Of a DNA stretch of 47,050 bases, positions 16,135 to 24,989 are shown piece after piece. This stretch comes from Desulfovirgula sp. (GTDB taxonomy: Bacteria; Bacillota; Desulfotomaculia; Desulfotomaculales; Desulfocucumaceae). Each line of letters opens with the position of its first letter. Within the stretch, counting starts at the first letter, position 1. The notes under the pieces were generated by a model, which ran no database searches, was not told the origin of the DNA, and saw nothing but the letters and a program-made list of their open reading frames with translations. The position numbers and the translations under genes are program-made. The stretch is taken from positions 1-47,050 of the forward strand of contig DYET01000124.1 in the NCBI GenBank assembly GCA_020725625.1. Reading direction: 5' to 3'.

Positions 16135-18186
16135 ATGACTTTCGGGTTGGGATTCAGCATCCTGATGGCCCTCAAGGTGGTACTGTTTTTTGTCTTTATT
16201 TATATTTTTATCCCGTCTCAAATTGTCCGTTTCAGAGACGAAGAGACATTCCTGGACAAGTTTTTTATAAGCCTTGTCCACTCCTCTGTCATTACTATAA
16301 TAATTGTCCACATCCTTGCGTTTTTGAAACTTTACGAAACCTTCTCCCTATTTTTCGCTTACGGAATCTGGTATATAGCATATTCGTGGGTCAGGGGCAA
16401 GTCACCGGTTGCTGTGGCAGACGCCCTGGGTATGAAGTTGGTTGTAAACATACTTGATATGTCCGAGGGCAGATCCGGTCTCGCAGGGGAATTAGCAGGC
16501 CGCGCGAAAAATTGGTTATACCAGGTATTGGCTTTTATAAAAAATATTGTAAGTGAATTGTTTTTGAACCCCTTTGCGGGGGTATTTCCCTTTGCAGCCA
16601 TAGCGGCTGCTGCCGTGATAAGGTTCAACCACTCCATAACCCACGCCTATTACGGCGCCTCGGACTCCTATGTCCACCTGGCCTGGATTAAATACCTCGG
16701 GGCCAACCAGATGTACAGGGACGGAATTTATTCTTACGGTTATCATGCTGTTCTATCAGCCCTCAGTAAGATAACACTCATAGACCCCTATTTTGTTGTT
16801 CGGTTTATAGGCCCCCTGGCAGGAACCCTATTGGTGCTGTCGGTATACTATTTTGCTTCAAGGAATTTTAAAGGTCCTTATGTGGCCCTGGTAGCCGTTT
16901 TGATTTACGGGATGGTAACCGATGACAGGTTTCCGAACGAGGTTTGGAGGCAGATTTCGGCGCTGCCGCAGGAATACGCCGCCATTTTTTTATTGCCCGG
17001 GTTGCATTTTTTTAACCTTTGGCTTAAAAATCCAGCAAACCGTTACTTGTGGCTGTCTGCGGAGTGCCTGGCCATAACCATATATATCCACCCTTATGTT
17101 ACGGTGTTTTTATCCTTAGGCTGTGCCGTTATGTGTCTTTGTTACCCCGGTAAACTATCAGACATTAGATTCCTGGCCAAAACGATTACAGCCTTTATCA
17201 TAGCGTTTCTGGCGGGGATGTTTCCGGTTGCCGTCGGGATTTTAACCGGAAAAGAATTTCACAGTACTCTGGGATATATAAAACAGGACCTGGAGTCTTC
17301 TGGCCAGGCTGTTCCCTCCCAGATAACCGCCAGTCTTTCAGAGGATAATCCCTTTATACTGATGATGCTGGCTAGTTCCGCCATTCTGCTTTTGTGCTGG
17401 CTGTTGAACGGCGCGAGAAGTGGCATGAAAAGGGAAGAGAGGGCATACCTGTTTTTTTCTATAATTTCACTGATTCTTTACTTATTTTACAGGGTGAGCA
17501 GCACTGGGATCTTGGTTGTCATGGATCCGCACCGGATTGCTACGTTTATGGCCGTGTTTTCCGCCATCACCTATGCGGGGACTGTTAATGCACTTGATTT
17601 AATAAGGGTAAAAAATGTTTTCAACGCTCTTAAAGGAGTTGCCGTGGTGGCGGTTTTAACTGCCATATTGATCTTTACACCCGTTAAAGTTCCTAAAGGT
17701 GAATGTTTCGAATATGACGAGGCAGTCAACGCCTATTTAAAAATAAAAAATTCATTTCCCGCCCTTAGCTGGACTATTGTGGCCCCGGTTGAGCAATACC
17801 AGCAAACCTTGGGTTACGCATGGCACGTGGAGTTACTTGAATTTGTCAAAAAAATGGAGGCCGCCCGGAAGCCCGAAGGTGACAAGTCATACGCCATACC
17901 CACAGACTACGTTTTTATTTTTACTGAAAAAATCCCGCTGGGATCAGACAGGCATGTTGAAGAGAGCGATTTAAATGCGGAAATTCCCGAACTGAAAGGG
18001 ACAGAAACCGAATTTTACTACAGGAATGCTGAAAACAGAAGGATCCTGCAAGCCAAGGCTTTTTTTTGGGCGGAGGATTATATGAAAAAGCGTGACAACA
18101 TGGAGGTTTTTTTTGAGGGCCAGTATTTAAAAATATTTGTACTAAAACAGGATTATAGAAACCCAGTCAAATTGTTTTCAGACTGA
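16135..18186 (+). CDS. Large GT-C-like polytopic membrane protein, paralogue B
   Basis: The 683-aa protein has the same plan as the one at 13879-15894: an N-terminal membrane block (about 1-85), a linker, a GT-C-like membrane core (about 145-500) and a soluble C-terminal domain (about 515-683). Shared signatures are SDSYVHLAWIKY, DGIYSYGYH, a following xGPLxGxLxxLxVY segment and, in the C-terminal domain, TDYVFIFTEK versus TDIFIFKEK. ATG 16135 follows ATGGAGGTAG. The gene is visibly more AT-rich than its paralogue, so duplication is old or one copy was acquired separately. It probably acts in the membrane on lipid-linked sugars or on the growing chain; this is inference. A 54-bp gap follows before the dehydrogenase gene. 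Confidence 0.7.
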   Translation: MTFGLGFSILMALKVVLFFVFIYIFIPSQIVRFRDEETFLDKFFISLVHSSVITIIIVHILAFLKLYETFSLFFAYGIWYIAYSWVRGKSPVAVADALGMKLVVNILDMSEGRSGLAGELAGRAKNWLYQVLAFIKNIVSELFLNPFAGVFPFAAIAAAAVIRFNHSITHAYYGASDSYVHLAWIKYLGANQMYRDGIYSYGYHAVLSALSKITLIDPYFVVRFIGPLAGTLLVLSVYYFASRNFKGPYVALVAVLIYGMVTDDRFPNEVWRQISALPQEYAAIFLLPGLHFFNLWLKNPANRYLWLSAECLAITIYIHPYVTVFLSLGCAVMCLCYPGKLSDIRFLAKTITAFIIAFLAGMFPVAVGILTGKEFHSTLGYIKQDLESSGQAVPSQITASLSEDNPFILMMLASSAILLLCWLLNGARSGMKREERAYLFFSIISLILYLFYRVSSTGILVVMDPHRIATFMAVFSAITYAGTVNALDLIRVKNVFNALKGVAVVAVLTAILIFTPVKVPKGECFEYDEAVNAYLKIKNSFPALSWTIVAPVEQYQQTLGYAWHVELLEFVKKMEAARKPEGDKSYAIPTDYVFIFTEKIPLGSDRHVEESDLNAEIPELKGTETEFYYRNAENRRILQAKAFFWAEDYMKKRDNMEVFFEGQYLKIFVLKQDYRNPVKLFSD

Positions 18187-18240
18187 CTCCTCAAGTAAAA
18201 CTAAAACCTGCTGAACTCAAAGGAGGCCGAAAAAGGATTA

Positions 18241-19563
18241 ATGCCTGATATAAAAATCTTAGCGGAGAGAATAAGTAACCGTGAGTATACGGTTGGCATA
18301 ATTGGACTCGGTTATGTGGGGCTGCCGCTTTTGTTGAGGTTTGGCGAGGCTGGATTTAAGGTTCTGGGTTTTGACGTGGACCGTGAAAAGGTCGAATTAC
18401 TCAATAGTGGCACAAGTTATTTACATTATATTTCCGGGGATCGGGTTGCCACACTGGTGCGATCGGGATTTTTGGAGGCTACTCAGGCGTTGGACCGGCT
18501 TGGTGAGGCTGACGCCCTCCTGATATGTGTTCCAACGCCTTTGAACCGCCATCGGGAGCCGGACCTTCAATATGTTAGAGATATTGCATTCGCCATAGCC
18601 CAAACCCTAAGGCCCGGTCAGCTGGTGTGCCTGGAGAGCACTACATACCCTGGTACTACGGAGGAAATTCTTCTGACCCCTCTTACTGTCGGCGGGCTCA
18701 GGGTGGGGGAGGATTTCTTCCTGGCCTATTCGCCGGAAAGAGAGGATCCGGGGAATACACAATATATAACCGCCACCATCCCAAAGGTGGTAGGGGGTGT
18801 AACCCCGGGATGTCTTGATTTGGCCAGTACTCTATATAGCCAGGTGGTTGAACGGGTGATCCGGGTATCATCCACCAGGGTGGCCGAGGCTACCAAGCTA
18901 TTGGAAAACATCTATCGAGCTGTTAATATTGCCATGGTAAATGAATTGAAAATGACCTTTGACCGAATGGGCATAGACATCTGGGAAGTTATTGAAGCCG
19001 CCAAGACAAAACCGTTTGGTTTTCATCCATTTTATCCCGGGCCCGGCCTTGGGGGGCACTGTATTCCCATCGACCCCTTCTACCTGACATGGAAGGCCCG
19101 GGAGTACGGGATTTCTACCCGGTTTGTGGAATTGGCCGGGGAAATTAACCGCTTGATGCCTTCATATGTGGTCCAAAAGCTGGTGGATGCCCTGAACACC
19201 CGCTGCAAGTCCGTAAGTGGGTCCAGGGTATTGGTTTTGGGAGTCGCTTACAAAAGGGATGTGGGTGATCTTCGTGAGTCTCCGGCGCTGGAAATTCTAA
19301 CAATCCTTCTGGCCAAAGGGGCCATTGTGGAATATAGCGATCCCTTTTTTTCCCGTCTCCCCACCGTGCACCGTAACTCTCTCCAGTTGGAGTCGGTCCC
19401 CATCACTGAAGAAGCAGTCCGGCAGTATGATGCCGTCGTACTGGTCACTGATCATTCCAATTTTCCATACGAAATTATTTTTAGGGCGGCCCCTTTGATT
19501 GTTGACAGCCGTAATGCCTTTAAAAGCAGAGGTTTTGCGGGACCCCACTTAATTGGGGCATAG
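18241..19563 (+). CDS. Nucleotide sugar dehydrogenase, UDP-N-acetylglucosamine 6-dehydrogenase type (WbpA/WecC-like)
   Basis: The 440-aa enzyme has an N-terminal Rossmann fold (VGIIGLGYVGLPLLLRFGEAG, residues 18-39), the conserved PTPL and LESTTYPGTTEE segments, and the catalytic Cys274 in GGHCIPIDPFYLTW. The C-terminal UDP-binding domain follows (VLGVAYKRDVGDLRESPALE). The PFYPGPGLGGHCIPIDP context is typical of enzymes that oxidise UDP-GlcNAc (or UDP-GalNAc/ManNAc) to the uronic acid with two NAD+, in the cytosol. In this locus it would supply an acetamido-uronic acid precursor, suggesting a polymer containing amino sugars and uronic acids. ATG 18241 has AAGGATTA just upstream and a stronger AAAGGAGG 14 nt away. 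The exact C2/C4 stereochemistry of the substrate cannot be told. Confidence 0.88.
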   Translation: MPDIKILAERISNREYTVGIIGLGYVGLPLLLRFGEAGFKVLGFDVDREKVELLNSGTSYLHYISGDRVATLVRSGFLEATQALDRLGEADALLICVPTPLNRHREPDLQYVRDIAFAIAQTLRPGQLVCLESTTYPGTTEEILLTPLTVGGLRVGEDFFLAYSPEREDPGNTQYITATIPKVVGGVTPGCLDLASTLYSQVVERVIRVSSTRVAEATKLLENIYRAVNIAMVNELKMTFDRMGIDIWEVIEAAKTKPFGFHPFYPGPGLGGHCIPIDPFYLTWKAREYGISTRFVELAGEINRLMPSYVVQKLVDALNTRCKSVSGSRVLVLGVAYKRDVGDLRESPALEILTILLAKGAIVEYSDPFFSRLPTVHRNSLQLESVPITEEAVRQYDAVVLVTDHSNFPYEIIFRAAPLIVDSRNAFKSRGFAGPHLIGA

Positions 19564-19629
19564 AAAACCCGGGGAAGAATCAAAAGTAGATTGTTTATCA
19601 AAGTAGTTTAAACAGTCAGGGGAAAAAAC

Positions 19630-21054
19630 ATGAGAATCCTTTTAATTAATCCTCCCTCGGAAAATGAAATCTCGGCCAACATACCTTTGGTGGTTGAAAA
19701 GGGAAGGGGATTTACCCCTCCCTTGGGGCTTCTCTACGTGGCGAGCTATGTTAAAAGGTTTTCTTCACACGATGTCAGGGTCATTGACACCCTTTTGGAT
19801 AATCTTGGACAGGAACAGATTAGGGGCTATGTTTTGTCTTATAAACCTGAGGTGGTGGGAATAACCGCCCTTAGTATGACAATGATAGACGTAATGGAAA
19901 CAGTTGCCACTATAAAGGCAGTGAACAGCGAAACCAAGGTGGTTCTGGGGGGGCCTCACCCGCACCTTTTCCCGGAGGAGACAGCGAACCTTCCCGGGGT
20001 GGATTTTATTGTGGTGGGAGAGGGTGAGGTAACATTTCTTGAACTGGTTCAGTGCCTTGAAAAGAGGAAGGAACCGCTGGATGTAAAGGGCCTGGTGTAT
20101 AAAAAAGAAGGCAAGACTGTGTTCACCGGGGAGAGAAGCCTTAACGACAGCCTGGATAATCTTCCCTTTCCAGCCAGGGAACTGGTTGACTACAAAAAAT
20201 ACTACTCGTCCATTGCAACCAGGACCCCCATCACCACCATGATGACCAGCAGGGGCTGTCCATACCGGTGTTCGTTTTGTGACCGCCCGCACCTTGGCAA
20301 AAGGTTCAGGGCCCGGTCCGCCAAGAATGTGGTGGACGAGATGGAATATTGCCATGAAATGGGCATTAATGAAATCCTGTTTTATGACGATACATTTACC
20401 ATAGATCGCCAGAGGGTATTCGACATTTGTGATGAAATTTCACGCAGGAAATTAAGGTTATTCTGGGACATAAGGTCACGGGTTAACACTGTTGACGAAG
20501 AGATGCTCAGGAAGCTATCCGAGGCCAACTGCAAGAGGATCCACTTTGGTGTCGAGGCCGGAACCCCGAAGGTTATCAGGGCGCTGAAAAAGGGGATTAC
20601 CCTGGAACAGGTTTACCAGGCTTTTAAGAGTGCCAAAAAGTACGGCATCTCTACACTGGCCTACTTTATGATTGGCAATCCCGGGGAAACAAGGGAAGAT
20701 ATAATGGAAACGATTAATCTTTCCATCAGGTTGAACCCCGACTACGCCCTTTTTTCGATTTTGGTGCCGTACCCCGGAACTGAAATATATTTTGACGGTC
20801 TCAGGAAGGGCATAATAGCTGAAGATTACTGGCGTCAATTTGCCCGAAGCCCTTATAAAGGCTTTGTACCCCGATACTGGAACGAGTTTCTGGACAGTGA
20901 AGAACTGGAAAGGCTTGTTGTATACGCATATAAAAGGTTTTACTCCAGACCCCGGTATATGCTCAAACAATTTATTAAGGTTAAATCTATGAGCGAGTTG
21001 CTGCGGAAGGCCTGGACGGGATGGAATGTGATCAAAATGAAAAAGAAATGGTAG
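19630..21054 (+). CDS. B12-binding-domain radical SAM protein
   Basis: Residues about 1-145 form a cobalamin-binding-type Rossmann domain (MRILLINPPSE; VGITALSMTMIDVMETV; VVLGGPHPHLFPEE; VVGEGEVTF). It lacks the DxHxxG motif, as in many BchE/HpnJ-like members. Residues about 200-400 are a radical SAM barrel with the cluster ligands Cys210, Cys214 and Cys217 in GCPYRCSFC. The C-terminal part carries a helical tail. Such class B enzymes methylate or rearrange unactivated carbons, using SAM and often cobalamin. The substrate is unknown; in this locus a lipid carrier or sugar is possible. The gene starts at ATG 19630 behind CAGGGG and overlaps or abuts the following GT2 gene. Confidence 0.85.
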   Translation: MRILLINPPSENEISANIPLVVEKGRGFTPPLGLLYVASYVKRFSSHDVRVIDTLLDNLGQEQIRGYVLSYKPEVVGITALSMTMIDVMETVATIKAVNSETKVVLGGPHPHLFPEETANLPGVDFIVVGEGEVTFLELVQCLEKRKEPLDVKGLVYKKEGKTVFTGERSLNDSLDNLPFPARELVDYKKYYSSIATRTPITTMMTSRGCPYRCSFCDRPHLGKRFRARSAKNVVDEMEYCHEMGINEILFYDDTFTIDRQRVFDICDEISRRKLRLFWDIRSRVNTVDEEMLRKLSEANCKRIHFGVEAGTPKVIRALKKGITLEQVYQAFKSAKKYGISTLAYFMIGNPGETREDIMETINLSIRLNPDYALFSILVPYPGTEIYFDGLRKGIIAEDYWRQFARSPYKGFVPRYWNEFLDSEELERLVVYAYKRFYSRPRYMLKQFIKVKSMSELLRKAWTGWNVIKMKKKW

Positions 21055-21962
21055 GTTGGTATGCTTTGGTGGACAATGTCTCGGTAGTAATCCCATGTTA
21101 TAACGAAGCCGCCACTATCGGCGCAATCATAGAAAAGATAATGGAAATAAACAGCCGGTGGGAAATCGTCATCGTAGATGACGGCTCAACGGACGAATCT
21201 TACGAACTTATAAAGCAATACCCGGTAAAAGTCATAAGAAATCCCTATAACATGGGCAATGGGGCATCAGTAAAAAAGGGGATAATTGAGGCAAGCAGAG
21301 AATATGTGGTTTTGATGGACGGAGACGGGCAGCACGACCCCGCCGATATACCAAAGCTTCTGGAATATATCGATGATTATGACATGGTCGTGGGGGCAAG
21401 GGTTAACAAGAAAGCCTTGTCCAGGGTAAGAAACTTCGGCAATTTCCTTATGATAAGGCTGGCTGAATATCTTACAAGACAAAAGATTGGTGATCTTACT
21501 TCCGGATTCAGGGTATTTAAACGTATATCCGCTTTGCCTTTTTTACCGCTTTTCCCGGCCAGATTTTCATATCCCACCACATTAACCCTATGTATGATCA
21601 AAAGTGGAATGAATATTAAATATGTGTATTTAGAGTCAATTGTAAGGAGAAAGCACGGGAAAAGCAGTATTAACCCCCTGCTGGACGGAATGAGATTTAT
21701 AAACATAATGATTAAGATAATTATGTTATACAGCCCACAAACTATTTTTCTTCCCATTGGAATTACGGGATTGGTTATTTCCATAGGATTAACTATATAT
21801 AAACTGGCGTTTTTTAATAGGTTTACCCCTAACATAGGCATATTTTATCTTGCCAGTATTTTTACCATATTACTCAGCCTGATTGCCGAACAAATTGCCA
21901 ACATGAGATTTGAATTAATAGAGTTGACCAGAGACAAATATAACCGGAATAAAACCCAGTAG
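21048..21962 (+). CDS. Family 2 glycosyltransferase (DPM/DPG-synthase type) with C-terminal membrane spans
   Basis: The protein (about 304 aa from ATG 21048) has the GT-A fold signatures VSVVIPCYNEAATIGAII, EIVIVDDGSTDES and, for metal/sugar binding, LMDGDGQHDPADI, then GARVNK and GDLTSGFRVF. Two hydrophobic segments close to the C-terminus (about 230-290) anchor it in the membrane. It probably transfers a sugar from a nucleotide donor to undecaprenyl phosphate or a lipid-linked acceptor. The start is uncertain: ATG 21021, ATG 21048, TTG 21066 and GTG 21069 are all in frame, and none has an ideal ribosome site. All but the last two overlap the radical SAM gene. The gene is AT-rich compared with its neighbours. 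Confidence 0.85.
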   Translation: MVGWYALVDNVSVVIPCYNEAATIGAIIEKIMEINSRWEIVIVDDGSTDESYELIKQYPVKVIRNPYNMGNGASVKKGIIEASREYVVLMDGDGQHDPADIPKLLEYIDDYDMVVGARVNKKALSRVRNFGNFLMIRLAEYLTRQKIGDLTSGFRVFKRISALPFLPLFPARFSYPTTLTLCMIKSGMNIKYVYLESIVRRKHGKSSINPLLDGMRFINIMIKIIMLYSPQTIFLPIGITGLVISIGLTIYKLAFFNRFTPNIGIFYLASIFTILLSLIAEQIANMRFELIELTRDKYNRNKTQ

Positions 21963-22011
21963 TTAGTAAACTGTATTTGTAATAATTGAAAAAAACTTGG
22001 AGGTTCCCTGC

Positions 22012-23976
22012 ATGCGTCGTCCGGTCCTTATTGTAGTGCTGGTTACGTTGCCCATTATCGTATTTGCTGTTTTTTTCGGTCCGAAAATTTTTTTGGGCGG
22101 AAAGATTACCTTGTTTAATGATTCACCGATGCTGGCCCAGGCCGGCCCCAGGGTGGTTCTGGACGGGCGGGCGTTGAACTTTGACGTGCCGCCGGTGGTG
22201 CAGGACGGCCGCACCCTGGTGCCCATGAGGGCCGTCTTTGAGGCCCTGGGTGCCCAGGTAGGGTGGGATGAGGCCACCAGGACGGTAACTGCTGCCAAAG
22301 GCGGGACGGAGATTAAGCTGACCTTAGGGGGCATGGCATTCAAAAACGGATCGCCGGTGGGCCTCGACGTGCCGGCCCGGCTGGTAAACGGTCGCACCAT
22401 GGTACCGCTTCGGTTTGTCAGCGAGGCCCTTGGGTGTCAGGTTGCCTGGGACGGCGCCACCCGGACCGTTGCCATTACATCGGGATCCGGTCCGACGGCG
22501 GACACCACCGTGGGAAGGGTAAACTTCACGAAGGCCGTTATGGGAAACTCAAGGCTTCCAATCCTGATGTTTCACACAGTAAACAGGGCGAAGCCAAAAG
22601 GAGGGCTTGACCCCTACTGGGAGTGGAGCTTCAGGGAACTGATAGACCGTATGTACAGAGAGGGTTATAGAACCATTACCGCCAGGGAGGCTTATGATTT
22701 CAATATCAGGGGTGTTCGCCTGCCGGAAAAATCCATCTGGCTGACTTTTGACGACGGATGGGAGGACAACCTTACGTTTGCCGCCCCTATTTTGGCGGAA
22801 TACGGCTATGTGGCCACCATCTTTGTGGAAACTTCAAAGATCGGGGGGTATTTGAGGCTTAACAGTGAGCAAATTGCCACCCTTAGAGACAAGTACCGGT
22901 GGGACATACAGCTTCACGGCCACGTCGGGCACCAGCCGATACCCATAAATAGCGAGGGTAAAAAAGGATCTTTCTATAATGATTTGAAGTGGCTGCAGGA
23001 ATTGTCCAGGATGGAAACCATGGAAGAAAGGCACGCCAGGGTCAAAGCCGATTTGGAATCCTGCATAAAGATTGTCAGCCAGTACAACACTGCCTGTTGT
23101 TTCGCCTATCCCAGCAGCCTGAACGGTGCAACACCCGAAATCAGGGCTGACAACGACCGCGTGCTGGATGAACTGGGTATTATGGGGGTCAACGTCGGCA
23201 AGACGGGCGGCGAGCAGATTGTTCCTTTAAACACCACATCCCGGCACAACCTGTGCCGGCTGGGTATTGCCGGGGATACCACCTATGACAAAATATTCAA
23301 CATACAGAACTTCGGGATCTTCGTGCTGTTGGAAGATTCATCCTTCGATACAAGGTTTCCCGTATATGACAGTATAAACGACAGGTTCGTGATAGGAACC
23401 ACTGACGGCAGGATTATGACGGTGGGTAAGAACTGGATAGTGGAGTTAAAGCCGATCCCGGTGCAAAAACCGCCGGGATCCGGCAGGCCTGAACCAAAAT
23501 CTCATATCGTGCCATCCATATTGTCAAACGGTGACATCTGGGTAGGAAGTGTTTCAGGGTCGGTTTTATACAGATTGGATCTAAAAGATCTGACAAAGCC
23601 GGCCTTAAGGGAGATTAGCCTGACATTCAGTCCCCACAATGTTGTTAATGACGGAACAAACCTGTATGCCTTCGATACCAGCGGCGTGGTGAAAAAGATT
23701 GACCTTGCAACGGGGGAGGCGTCGATATACTGTACCCTGCCCAATAGTGGCACCGCCCTTTATACAGGGTCCGTGCTGAACGATGGAAAGCTGTACACGT
23801 ACGACTCAAAAAGAAAGCATATAGTAAAATATGATTTTGTTAATAAGAAATTGATAAAGTATATCAGTTGGGAGCCTTCGGATTATCAGCTGCAGCCATG
23901 GTATGTTATTGACGACAATAACATTCTTACTTATTGTAATAAAAACTTAAGGCATGTAATCTTAGAGTACAATTAA
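22012..23976 (+). CDS. Anchored polysaccharide deacetylase with copper-amine-oxidase-like N-domain and C-terminal propeller-like region
   Basis: ATG 22012 follows TTGGAGGTT at 21997-22005 (7-nt spacing); the in-frame TTG at 21997 is part of that ribosome site. The 654-aa protein has an N-terminal membrane anchor (about 5-25). A duplicated copper-amine-oxidase N-like region follows (about 45-160; DGRTLVPMRAVFEALGA and NGRTMVPLRFVSEALGC). A NodB deacetylase domain follows (about 180-400), with Asp247-Asp248 in LTFDDGW and His residues in LHGHVGH (302-307). The C-terminal 230 residues repeat short beta units (IGTTDGRIMTVG, WVGSVSGSVLYRLDL, YAFDTSGVVKKID) like a propeller. It would N-deacetylate hexosamines outside the cell. 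The metal His spacing (i, i+5 or i, i+3) differs slightly from the usual HxxxH. Confidence 0.82.
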   Translation: MRRPVLIVVLVTLPIIVFAVFFGPKIFLGGKITLFNDSPMLAQAGPRVVLDGRALNFDVPPVVQDGRTLVPMRAVFEALGAQVGWDEATRTVTAAKGGTEIKLTLGGMAFKNGSPVGLDVPARLVNGRTMVPLRFVSEALGCQVAWDGATRTVAITSGSGPTADTTVGRVNFTKAVMGNSRLPILMFHTVNRAKPKGGLDPYWEWSFRELIDRMYREGYRTITAREAYDFNIRGVRLPEKSIWLTFDDGWEDNLTFAAPILAEYGYVATIFVETSKIGGYLRLNSEQIATLRDKYRWDIQLHGHVGHQPIPINSEGKKGSFYNDLKWLQELSRMETMEERHARVKADLESCIKIVSQYNTACCFAYPSSLNGATPEIRADNDRVLDELGIMGVNVGKTGGEQIVPLNTTSRHNLCRLGIAGDTTYDKIFNIQNFGIFVLLEDSSFDTRFPVYDSINDRFVIGTTDGRIMTVGKNWIVELKPIPVQKPPGSGRPEPKSHIVPSILSNGDIWVGSVSGSVLYRLDLKDLTKPALREISLTFSPHNVVNDGTNLYAFDTSGVVKKIDLATGEASIYCTLPNSGTALYTGSVLNDGKLYTYDSKRKHIVKYDFVNKKLIKYISWEPSDYQLQPWYVIDDNNILTYCNKNLRHVILEYN

Positions 23977-24008
23977 TGCTTAAAACCTAAGGTTAAGATA
24001 GGGGTATA

Positions 24009-24989
24009 ATGAACAACACGTTAAAAGTAGTTTTAAGAGTAGTTTTGGTACTGGGCTTTCTCTTTTTCCTCAAAAAAAATTTTCATCTAGATGATATCAA
24101 TAAAATAGAGTGGGGATTTGAACCGTTTTATTTTATCCTTTTCATGCTGGTATCTCCGCTCATGTTGATTTTCAGAGGGTTTATTTGGCTATCCCTGCTC
24201 GGACTCAAGGCCGGGGAAAACCTGTGGCTGTTTTCCAAAGTGTTTGCCAGCATGATGGCCAATGTGGTTCTTCCGGGACGGGCTGGAGACATTTATAAGG
24301 CTTGGTGGAGCAGGAGTAAAACCAATGAAAAATATAGTCATATCTTTTTCTTATTGGTTTTTGAAAAAATTATTGAAGGATCGACGGTACTGTTTTTTTT
24401 GTTTCTGTGTTTTATGTTGCAGATTGAAAGTTTGCTCCTTAAATATAGTGGTTTAATAACCTACACCATCTTGATTTTAACTTTATTGTCACTGGGGATC
24501 AAAAGTAAAAAATTAACGAAATATTGCAAGGGTTTTGGATATGGCTTTCTGGTGAGGTTTTTCTCATTTCTCTCCTTTTACTTTTTTATAAAGTCACTTA
24601 ATATAGATTTAGGTGCATTTGATGTCTTTCATATTAATAACATTGCAGCTTTGGGGGCTTTCGTAGCAATTTTGCCGGCCGGCCTGTTAACCTATCAAAT
24701 AGCAGCTACCTACGGTTTTTCAATTTGTGGATTAGATGAGTCATTAGGGGTTGTAATTAGCGGTTTCTATCACGCATTACTGATAATTATTACTCTGCTG
24801 TCAGGATTGATTTCGGTAGTGCTGTTTGAAAAGGATTACCGGTATATAATAAAAATATTAAAAATCAGATCCAAAATAAAAATCACGAAAGAAGCACTGG
24901 AAGGTAATGAATGGACGGGTTTTGCTGACCGATGCGCAGCAGAGGAAGACCCTGGCGGCCATCAGGTCCCTGGGAAAAAAGGGTGTTGA
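24009..24989 (+). CDS. UPF0104-type (lysylphosphatidylglycerol synthase TM-like) membrane protein
   Basis: The protein has about 8 hydrophobic spans and the family features FRGFIWLSLL (after span 2), NVVLPGRAGDIYKAWWSR and, near the end, AILPAGLLTYQIAATYGF, typical of the UPF0104/AglD-like flippase-fold group. Members move or process lipid-linked intermediates; the precise job here is unknown. ATG 24009 follows a GGGGTA sequence. The last 25-30 residues (EWTGFADRCAAEEDPGG..) are not membrane-like and are simply the second reading of the ATP-grasp gene's 5' end, which the frame enters for 83 bp. This suggests that the natural stop was lost at a junction. The gene is very AT-rich (for example 19 G/C in the 60 bases at 24541-24600). 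Confidence 0.75.
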   Translation: MNNTLKVVLRVVLVLGFLFFLKKNFHLDDINKIEWGFEPFYFILFMLVSPLMLIFRGFIWLSLLGLKAGENLWLFSKVFASMMANVVLPGRAGDIYKAWWSRSKTNEKYSHIFFLLVFEKIIEGSTVLFFLFLCFMLQIESLLLKYSGLITYTILILTLLSLGIKSKKLTKYCKGFGYGFLVRFFSFLSFYFFIKSLNIDLGAFDVFHINNIAALGAFVAILPAGLLTYQIAATYGFSICGLDESLGVVISGFYHALLIIITLLSGLISVVLFEKDYRYIIKILKIRSKIKITKEALEGNEWTGFADRCAAEEDPGGHQVPGKKGC

